In this document: one piece after another, positions 57,401 through 64,000 of the stretch | How the letters are laid out: each line of letters begins with the position of its first letter | Position numbering within the stretch: position 1 is the first letter of the stretch | Source of the DNA: Enoplolaimus lenunculus | Taxonomy: Eukaryota; Nematoda; Enoplea; Enoplida; Thoracostomopsidae | DNA: 64,000 nucleotides | Direction: 5' to 3' | Assembly: GCA_030248215.1 (NCBI GenBank) | Contig: JASANG010001452.1 | Span: forward strand, 124,001-188,000 | Program-made: the position numbers and the translations under genes | Notes under the pieces: model-generated | Told to the model about the DNA's origin: nothing | Database searches by the model: none | Seen by the model: only the letters and a program-made list of their open reading frames with translations

Positions 57401-60400
57401 GAAATTTTCCCCAAAACAAACATTAATCGTTATATAATAAGGAAAAACTGAATTTTTAACAATTATTTTTCAGTCCTGTTTCGCATTTGATTGGCTAATG
57501 GCAAATTTGATGACATTTTGTTGATTTTCTACGCAAATATGGTTGCTGTTCAATGGCTTTATTACAGTTTTTTGTTAAAAATTTCACTCAAGTTTTTTTC
57601 GAGTTTTTGTTATAAAGGGCAACGGTGTTTTTCAAATGGTTGTAAAACGTTATAGGGATTTTTCGCGATGTATTTAGCATGGTATATTTCACGTTCACAG
57701 GCGCGTGTATTTGCAGCGAGGCCTTGTAGCCCAATTGGTACTCGCTAGTTTTCAAAAACATTCATGTCCAAATTAAAGCTTCAAGATCTCGCTGCAAAAC
57801 TTGGTGTTTGTGAGCGGGGCATAAGGTTTTCAAATTCTTCTGTCTATCCTTTCTTTTTGGGCTTTCAAGGTTTGTGAATTTTGAGTCAAATTTAACTTTA
57901 CTTTTTAGAAATAGGGCCGGGTTAACAAAGTAGCAACAAGTTGTATCAGCATTATAGTCCTGCGCATAGAAGGCTGTGCCATCATAAGGTCTTTGAACTA
58001 AGTTAATTCGACCCCGCTTGTTAGGTGTTTTGGGCTGTCAAACAACGGGTATAAAATACAAAACCGCGTACAGTTATATCAGGCAGACTATAGAAGTCAT
58101 ATAGCAGGATGTAGCAAAAGTAGAGTTTAAAACGCCCGGTCCACCTTTTCTGTATTTTATTTCGAAAATTGAAAGTGTCAACATTTTTGAGCCATTGTTA
58201 ACGGGTGGCCAATTAATTTGTAAAAACCAATCTTTCAGTCGTTTCTCGGTGCAGGACCTAACCATTGGTACAACTCAGTTTTATATTTAAGTTAAATTTG
58301 ACTCAAAATAGCTCAATTTACGCGTCAACTTTACTATCGCTTTGTCAAACACATGCTTTTGAAAAAACCTTAGACGCACACTGAGTAGATTCTAAATTTC
58401 CTTACCTAAACGATGTGTTTAAACTCCAGGAATTGAATAAGTGATTTTAGGTATCCATTTCTCACATAGAGTAGACTGTTGTAAGCACCTTAGAGCAATG
58501 TGTATATACGTAAAAGAACACACAATACACAATGCGAACAGTTAAAAAAATCTCCACAGTACGTCACAGGCAACACGGGCTCAAGCGTCAAGCTCCCATA
58601 AATGAGCATTGGTTGATGTCGCCTCCCATCCATGAGACTGCTATTCGAAACTTCTCTTGAAATTAGTTTTTATACGTTGTAGCGAATGTTCATACAAGAA
58701 AATTTTAAATCCGACAAAAAACAAATTGGCGCCTCGAACTGACAAAGTTATTTGTTTTTAGTCTAAAACCTAAGCATAAGCCTAATCCGAATACTATTTT
58801 ATCGAATACCCAGAAACATGAAGAGTTTAAATCGAGGTTCTTTAATACCACTGGAGTCAAATTAGAATCCACTTTGTCAAAATTTATGCTGCTGGCTCTG
58901 TGAGAAGTGTGCGACTTTGTAGTTTTTTTGAAAAGTCATGTCATTTTCAATTTTGGCTATAATTATGGGATTTTTTCGGTTCTTAATGTATTTAATTCAT
59001 TTCCGCTTCTGTTTCAGCCTGAATTTGGACCACATCCTGGAGGAGGTCCTCCATTACTTCCGCCGTTGCCTGGACCGCTTTGTGCTCATCCGCCCTGTGA
59101 GGTACAGTTTGTTGTCAGATGCCCGTTGCCAGGTTAACATATTTGAATGCCGGCCAAAAAAACTTTAAGAAAAAGTACATAGCGATCTACCTACGACTTG
59201 CACGAATTGCTAAAACTGGTACGTTTTCAATCTTCTCAAAAGGAAAAATTCACCTCCACAAAGATAAGTATTCTATTATTTGTAAGGTGGTATATTGTCC
59301 CACTACCCTCCATACTAAACGGTTCTCATACTTGTGCAAAAAATGCAGTCTAAAAGAATTTAATTAAAATTTGTTGTAATATAATAATAGTGTACAAGGT
59401 GGTATAACCATGACAAAATAAATATTTTCTCTAAGTTTTACTGTTGTTTGCAAAAATTTTTCTATACAATTATGCTGTGTAAGAGTGGAACTAAAATGAT
59501 GTTCTAAAACCTTTTAACTGAAGCAAAAATTTTCTGGAGCAAGGCTGATCTTCTTTATTATCCGCCTATTGGTCTGCAAATCGACTGAAATTGCAATTTT
59601 GCATCCGCATGAATATATCAGGGATTTCGAGCGACATGACGCAGAACATTTTGGTTCTCGCAACGTGCCATGTGTAGCAGTTTTCACCACGACATGCAAA
59701 CAGGGGCATCTTACCACTAAATACGAACAGGCATTTTAGCACTAAACAGATTATTCAACAATACGCCGAAATGTTAATAACATTTCTACTGCAGCAGAAA
59801 TCTAAATTCTCAACTTTGAAACGTTGAACCAGAACCAGTCTTGGAATTTCACATTGTAAACTCGAGATGAATAGCTTTCATCGTAAAGTGTTGAGCCCAA
59901 CAGGCTACTGAAGGACAATGTATCCCTCATGTACCAGGATTGTGAATAGGAATTATTTTTCCGTAACATTTCAATTATTTTCAGCCTAGACCCATTGTAT
60001 GCCCACCGAATCAACCATATTGTCCAAAAGTAAGCTATTTTATAAAGCAACGCAATGGCTGAGGCATTACTAAATGACATGTGGAAGTTTTTGCAGCGAG
60101 GATTTCATGCAAGATTTGTGAATAGGTATTTAAAGAAATTGTGCATGTGCAAGTAGTAGCTGAAGATTTATTGCTACAAAAACCGGCACTTGTTAATAGG
60201 AATTAAGCATTCTTTTAATACTAGTTACATATGGCGGACTCGGACCCGTAGCCAAGGGGGGGCCAGGTGGAGCTCAGCCCCTTTTAAAATTTTAGGCCGC
60301 CCTAGAAACTTTTCAACCTTGTTGTTAGTCATTAAACCCGTGAATGCCCCTCTTGAAAGTTTTTGATCGTAACCTAGCAAGGTGAGCTGGCTTCGAGCCT

Positions 60401-62916
60401 GGGCCTACTAGCTTTTATGATGAAAAAACAGCTGTACATGAAATTAATTGCTAGGCTTCTGCTCTCTGGCGCCCCTGTCAAATACATGTCTATTATTCTG
60501 ATATATAATACATTGAACATATTGGTTAACAACCAAGATCCACAATTTCACAAAGCCGAATTTCGATTCCGAAAATTTTGTGGGAAAACACTCGGAATAA
60601 ACTGAAATGCTTGGCTGAATTCATTTGGCGGATTTCTCGTTTTTAAAAATATACTTAAATATTATCGTACTGCCTCAGAACATTTTTTTACGTGGTTTTA
60701 AATATAACTGCTTTACGGCGCCGCTTTTAAGGATAACGGGATAAAAAAAGAATACATTATTGAAACGATATTCATTTTTAGTAGATTTATAGCAAGAAGT
60801 TGTATATAAAAGCAATAAATCACTGATGTAAATAAAGGTTTTAACATTTGTTTTCAGCCAGTCATTCCACGTCCATGCCCGCTTGGTAAGCATCTATATA
60901 TTATTTGCGCACATCAAAAATTATCATCAACCAAGGCGATATAACTCGGCCTCAACACTGTGTATTAACAAAATTTTGATCTTTAAAAGAATGTTTTCAC
61001 CTATTTCCCTAGGCACGATATATAAATGTTATAACAGTCCTAAGGCAGATAAGTGTGATACAGCTCTTGGGCCGATTTTACTTCTAGGGCAATATAATAC
61101 ATTTAGCATCGCATTGTATTTACACAAAACATAGTAAATTCTATAAATTAGAACTTTTATACTGCAACCCAAATATTTTTCGTCAAAAAATAAGTTGCAT
61201 CCAGATTTAGCAACATGACGTATATTCTATAAGTAATGCATAACTCAGGTTTACGTTAAACGAATCTATCATACCAAAGCATTTTGGCCAAGTTAAAACA
61301 TTTGCAAACGCTCAGGATTTTTTTGATTGTCAACCAACTGCTGCTAATAGAAATGCCGTTCATTTCCTATAGTAATACTATTTTGCTCGAAAACTAAACT
61401 GATACATGTACAAGTATATATTTAATTGCAATATTTTGCCAAATAATTAGTATTTTGTTATTGTTTAAGCTGACAAATCTATCGGGGGACAACGAGGTGG
61501 CGTCTGTAGTTGGATGCTGGCCCCATTGTTACCAAATGGCATCGGGTATTTGCAATGTGTTCCAAAGCTGCCAGGGTAAATTCGCTTGTTGCGCAATTTT
61601 GATAAAGGTCGATTCTTGTGCGGTGCTGGATAACAAAAACCTAATTCCAAAAAAGTATAAAGGATCCATGACACAGAAACTTATAACCATGTAGTTTAGT
61701 AAAGAATTAGTGCTAGACACATTAGCCCATCAACAGTGTATAACAATTTTGGGTCAATATATAGAACTGGGGCGTAATAGTAGTATAAGAATATTCCTAA
61801 CCAAGCGTGAAAATGAGCTTATACCTAAGCTTAAGCCTAAGCAAAGAATTTGTCTAAAGCTTAAGCTTACTCTATTACAGTCCCGCAGAAAAATGTTCTG
61901 CCCCTGAACTTTACAATGGCAGTCTCAAAATAATGAGCGACAATTTGTTAACAGACATGGACGTCCGTTTTATTTTAATTTTGTTTTAAAGTTTTGTCAG
62001 CTAAAATTGTGATAAACATAATTCTCTAGGGACAAAATATAGTATTTAAGAGCTTCTGCAATCTTAGAATTTGAATTATTTGTTTGACAGCAGTCACAAA
62101 ATGCTGTCACTTCAGCCCATTTCTGTGGGTTTTCTCGGAAATATTTTCGCCGAATTGGAGATGCACAATGGTCAATCTGAAGTGTAAAAAGTTGTCACCA
62201 AAAACACAGTTAGGTTGACAGTTATACTTTAATTCTGTATTTTATTGGAAAAATCCAAAATAACTACTCGCTTAAACAATTTTAGGCAATACTGCGGAAT
62301 TTGGATACCGCGACCTTGCGCGAAAGGAACGAAGTTTGATCCGAGACTTCAAGTTTGCGTTCACGACGGTAAGAATCTTACACGGGCCGAGTCATCTCAC
62401 ACTTTAGTGATCGCAGCATTGACTTCCTTAAGGGAAATCCGGTTAATATTAACTGCTGTGTTATAAGTTTTGCTCTAGATACTTTCTAAAAGCTTGAACT
62501 AAACACGAATTAATCTTAAGCTAATCGAACAGTGTTAAGCTAACAACCGAGATTAACTAAACTAAATGGTAGATTACGCATAAATTTCAGTTGTATGAGT
62601 AATTTGAAATACTCTGTACACGAGCGTTGTAATTTTTATATGCAGTTTATAATCGATTTTATACCGGGTTGAAAATAATCTGTAATGAATGATTTGATTG
62701 CGATGAGTTTTACCAGTGAATTCAGGCATGAGATATTAATGTTTCACTTGATTACCATCTTTAGAACGGTACGCTGGACCAGTAAATATCTGTTCACCTC
62801 AAACGGTTCCTATTGGTCAATGCAATATCGATCATCAGTGTCCCGGACAGGCAGCGTGTCATGTTGGCCAAAACACGTGTTGTCAACCTTTGCACGTCAA
62901 AAAATCAACAAATTAA
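50859..62916 (+). CDS. Gene B: secreted chitin-binding-like/EB-like protein, 618 aa
   Basis: Fourteen exons (listed separately), all phases consistent, 1857 nt of coding sequence. Signal peptide MAAFFHVVLIGFISALELVRS; Asn-rich stretch with an AAC-coded run; chitin-binding-like module 1 (Cys 136, 154, 177, 190) followed by a Cys pair (204, 211); a long Pro/Gly/His-rich centre (residues 215-505: PIPIPVQLP, QPPPPPPIHS, GPHPGGGPPLLPPLP) with CxxxPC motifs; module 2 (Cys 518, 535, 544, 552, 565); C-terminal EB-like module (Cys 578-608, PIGQCN, QCPGQAAC, TCC). Cys spacing of both modules is identical to gene A. The CxxG[TR]xFxPxxxxC pattern is typical of CBM14-like domains; a secreted matrix role is inferred. 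Coding was chosen by splice sites and by similarity to gene A on the opposite strand. Confidence 0.87.
51366..51789 (+). CDS. Gene B exon 2 (Asn-rich part, first half of module 1)
   Basis: 424 nt from CTTTCAG to CCATG/GTAAGT, phase 2. Contains an AAC/AAT microsatellite (about 51391-51460) coding for poly-Asn with a few Asp/Thr. Its last 39 nt and donor are tandemly duplicated downstream. Confidence 0.92.
51391..51460 (+). repeat. Coding (AAC)n microsatellite
   Basis: Nearly pure AAC/AAT/GAC triplets in frame in gene B exon 2; the expected effect of length change is a longer or shorter Asn run. Confidence 0.9.
51751..51926. repeat. 88-bp tandem duplication across an exon-intron border
   Basis: 51751-51838 and 51839-51926 look identical. 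Each copy has 39 nt of exon 2 and 49 nt of intron 2, including the donor ATG/GTAAGT. A weaker ~100-bp repetition continues to about 52100 (TCCATAAATGT, GAGTGGGCAGCG). Confidence 0.95.
52858..52889. repeat. Short TAAGCC block (gene B intron 2)
   Basis: GTCTAAGCCTAAGCCTCAGCC, 70 bp before the acceptor of exon 3. Likely a relic of the TTAGGC-bearing repeat. Confidence 0.55.
52958..53102 (+). CDS. Gene B exon 3 (second half of module 1)
   Basis: 145 nt from AATTTTTAG to ACG/GTAAAT, phase 0. Encodes IGVWTKMKCKPGRWFSP and FCATWPNYCAPT. Confidence 0.92.
53883..53921 (+). CDS. Gene B exon 4
   Basis: 39 nt from CTATTTTTAG to AAG/GTATGT, phase 0, encoding ELQAAFIPPFGGK. No counterpart found in gene A. 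Small, but both splice sites are good. Confidence 0.7.
54430..54591 (+). CDS. Gene B exon 5 (Pro-rich)
   Basis: 162 nt from AAGTTTCAG to CAA/GTAAAT, phase 0. Pro/Gln/Val-rich (PIPIPVQLPSSS, QPVPVPIPVQPG) ending NNCPTPPCQ. Confidence 0.88.
54951..55059. repeat. 55-bp tandem duplication in gene B intron 5
   Basis: AACTGCCAATTTATTCTTCG to CATCATCATTTA occurs twice, at 54951 and 55006. Confidence 0.9.
55086..55325 (+). CDS. Gene B exon 6
   Basis: 240 nt from CTTTGTAG to CAT/GTAAAA, phase 0. Polar sequence (YNRKVILESGYKHSSED, KKQPQQHSRANDKY) ending GQPCRGKNCH. Reading on past the donor meets a stop after five codons. Confidence 0.8.
56243..56389 (+). CDS. Gene B exon 7
   Basis: 147 nt from ATTTCTAG to GAA/GTAAAC, phase 0. 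Encodes FRTFVHETGFDDTFVLPG and a hexaproline (SQPPPPPPIHS). Confidence 0.82.
56877..56960. repeat. CCCGTAGCCA repeat, copy 3 (gene B intron 7)
   Basis: CGGGTCCGTAGCCCTGG, then GGGGCTCAGCTCCCCTTG and TTTTCGGTC. Confidence 0.55.
57087..57215 (+). CDS. Gene B exon 8 (Gly/His-rich)
   Basis: 129 nt from AATTTTAG to CCG/GTATGT, phase 0. Encodes SFGSGGGFEDYFVIPHSGGG and a GPALTVGPQLPP end. Confidence 0.85.
58490..58700 (+). mobile_element. Diverged SINE copy (gene B intron 8)
   Basis: GGGCTCAAGCGTCAAGCTCCCATAAATGAGCATTGG resembles the tRNA-like head of the 14.4/38-kb element; the B box is decayed (CTATTCGAAAC). A weaker relative may lie near 56480-56710. Confidence 0.45.
59018..59101 (+). CDS. Gene B exon 9 (Pro/Gly-rich)
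   Basis: 84 nt from CTGTTTCAG to GAG/GTACAG, phase 0. Encodes PEFGPHPGGGPPLLPPLP and LCAHPPCE. Confidence 0.85.
59985..60029 (+). CDS. Gene B exon 10
   Basis: 45 nt from ATTTTCAG to AAA/GTAAGC, phase 0. Encodes PRPIVCPPNQPYCPK. Confidence 0.82.
60242..60413. repeat. CCCGTAGCCA repeat, copy 4 (gene B intron 10)
   Basis: CGGACCCGTAGCCAAGGGGG at the left and GCAAGGTGAGCTGGCTTCGAGCCTGGGCC at the right, mirrored ends; interior matches copies 1 and 2 (TTTTCAACCTTG, TGCCCCTCTTGAAAG). Confidence 0.65.
60858..60885 (+). CDS. Gene B exon 11
   Basis: 28 nt from GTTTTCAG to CTTG/GTAAGC, phase 1. Encodes PVIPRPCPL; matched by PVVARPCPQ in gene A. Confidence 0.85.
61470..61575 (+). CDS. Gene B exon 12 (first half of module 2)
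   Basis: 106 nt from TTGTTTAAG to CCAGG/GTAAAT, phase 2. Encodes GGVCSWMLAPLLPNGIG and YLQCVPKLPG. Confidence 0.92.
61758..61917. mobile_element. hAT-like MITE with TAAGCC core, copy 2 (gene B intron 12)
   Basis: Right end GTTCTGCCCCTGAACTTTACA matches the 36.2-kb element; left end GAACTGGGGCG is decayed. Interior CCTAAGCTTAAGCCTAAGC and GTCTAAAGCTTAAGC. Confidence 0.55.
62286..62368 (+). CDS. Gene B exon 13 (second half of module 2)
   Basis: 83 nt from AATTTTAG to GACG/GTAAGA, phase 1. Encodes QYCGIWIPRPCAKGTKFD and LQVCVHD. Confidence 0.93.
62765..62916 (+). CDS. Gene B exon 14 (EB-like module and stop)
   Basis: 152 nt from ATCTTTAG to TAA 62914-62916. Encodes VPIGQCNIDHQCPGQAAC and NTCCQPLHVKKSTN. 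Confidence 0.92.
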
Positions 62917-63013
62917 AAAAAATACAATTGTCTTGTAATTTTGCTCAAAATTCCAAAGTAACCCAATAATATCGGATCAGATATTAACACAGTGGCTGGA
63001 TTGCATTGACACC

Positions 63014-63019
63014 AATAAA
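63014..63019 (+). terminator. Polyadenylation signal of gene B
   Basis: AATAAA, 98 nt past the stop codon. Confidence 0.55.
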
Positions 63020-63471
63020 ACAGACCGCTCACTTAAGTCGATTCTTGCGTTAAGTCAGAAAATAGACTTCGGTGTTTAAAATCAAACACATCTGCGAAAT
63101 GTGTATTTCTCAGTCAAATCGCTTATCTCACTGCATAGTCAGTACCAGATACTCTAAAACAGTGCGCAGATGTGTTGTCTTAATACTGAAAACAGCTGAC
63201 TTTAGTTAACGTTACAAAACTTATCTTAAAATGCAGAGTTTTACGTTAAAATCGAACTTAATAAGTTATATCTCAGCAGCCCATCCAGTAACTGAGATTG
63301 GTAGAATGATTTTGGTGAAGTATTCATTATCACTCTCGAACGTGTGTTATTGTTAAATTTTAAATGCGATACAATTCACAGCCGCAATTCTTGTAGAAAA
63401 CATTTGTAGAAAAAATATCTATTCGTCAGATTTGTAAACTCGCAACGAAAAAATGAACTGTGAATTTTGCG

Positions 63472-63738
63472 TTGGCTTGGTTCCCAAAACTCTACTTAAC
63501 TGCAACTTGGTACTTAAGTACGTGCTAAGGAATTACTTTTTAACTGTTGAGGCGTGATAAACTTGGTTTAAGTAAAATTGTAGACTCATTGAGTGTACTT
63601 AATATAAAGCGAAACTATTATTTTCTTGTTATGGCAATAGCTTACATAGGCATTTGTTTGTTTTTGCTGCAAAAGTTAAGTAATAACTTAAGTATTACTT
63701 AAGTAAATACATAAGCAATGTTTCAAAAACCCAGCCAT
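63472..63738. mobile_element. MITE with GGCT(G)GG ends, copy 2
   Basis: TTGGCTTGGTTCCCAAAAC at the left, CAAAAACCCAGCCA at the right; palindromic TACTTAAGTA motifs within. Same family as 48127-48399. The remaining sequence to the window end shows no gene. Confidence 0.6.
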
Positions 63739-64000
63739 TAACTATTAAATATTTCCACAATATTCCATCAAGAAAGCTTAATATTTAGTTTTAAGACAAT
63801 ACATTTTTACACTATCAAGCGCTAAATCACTTATTAATTAGAAAACAACTTTTTATGGAACTTAAGTCTCTGCTATTTTCTCAGAATGGTGGCGCTGCGA
63901 TTCTGAAAATGATTTGGTTATTTTTACGCAACGAAAAAACTAATTTCCTTGCATTATTTATTATTTTTTACACTATGACGTATCATGACATTTACTGGTT

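Overview
The window is AT-rich, intron-rich metazoan DNA. No bacterial, organellar or viral gene is visible, and I recognised no reverse transcriptase, LTR or intact transposase. Several signs point to a nematode, possibly one with a large repeat-rich genome: GCCTAA/TTAGGC-like motifs (the usual nematode telomere repeat) scattered through dispersed repeats, a TTTTGGCGGGAAA-type minisatellite, TTTTTAG/TTTCAG 3' splice sites, and proteins that combine chitin-binding-like and EB-like cysteine modules. The assignment is inference.

Left part (1-34.3 kb): mostly repeats, plus four well-bounded open exons on the minus strand (28019-28205, 22318-22927, 7812-8102, 672-1314). They share splice phase 1 at most borders and encode low-complexity Thr/Ser/Asn-rich and Asn-Cys-rich sequence. 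They may belong to one large gene (called gene C here) that runs off the left edge, but they could be separate. Around them lie a 162-bp minisatellite, a Harbinger-like GC-rich MITE, a 794-bp tandem duplication, copies of a TA-flanked (Tc1/mariner-type) MITE, a tRNA-derived SINE and an E2F-like minisatellite.

Right part (34.3-63 kb): a divergent (head-to-head) pair of paralogous secreted-protein genes, the main result. Gene A (minus strand, 43207 down to 34366, 8 exons found, 284 aa) and gene B (plus strand, 50859 to 62916, 14 exons, 618 aa) were assembled by exon-to-exon similarity, and all splice phases agree. Both have a signal peptide, a chitin-binding-like module split by a phase-2 intron, a Pro/Cys-rich linker, a second chitin-binding-like module split at the same place, and a C-terminal EB-like module ending in Cys-Cys. 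Gene B has a large Pro/Gly/His-rich centre for which no counterpart was found in gene A. A 7.65-kb intergenic region without a convincing gene separates the two start codons. Such proteins would be expected in cuticle, eggshell or another extracellular matrix, as structural or protective components.

Introns of both genes have collected MITEs, a tRNA-derived SINE and foldback elements. Protein-coding sequence makes up only a few percent of the window.
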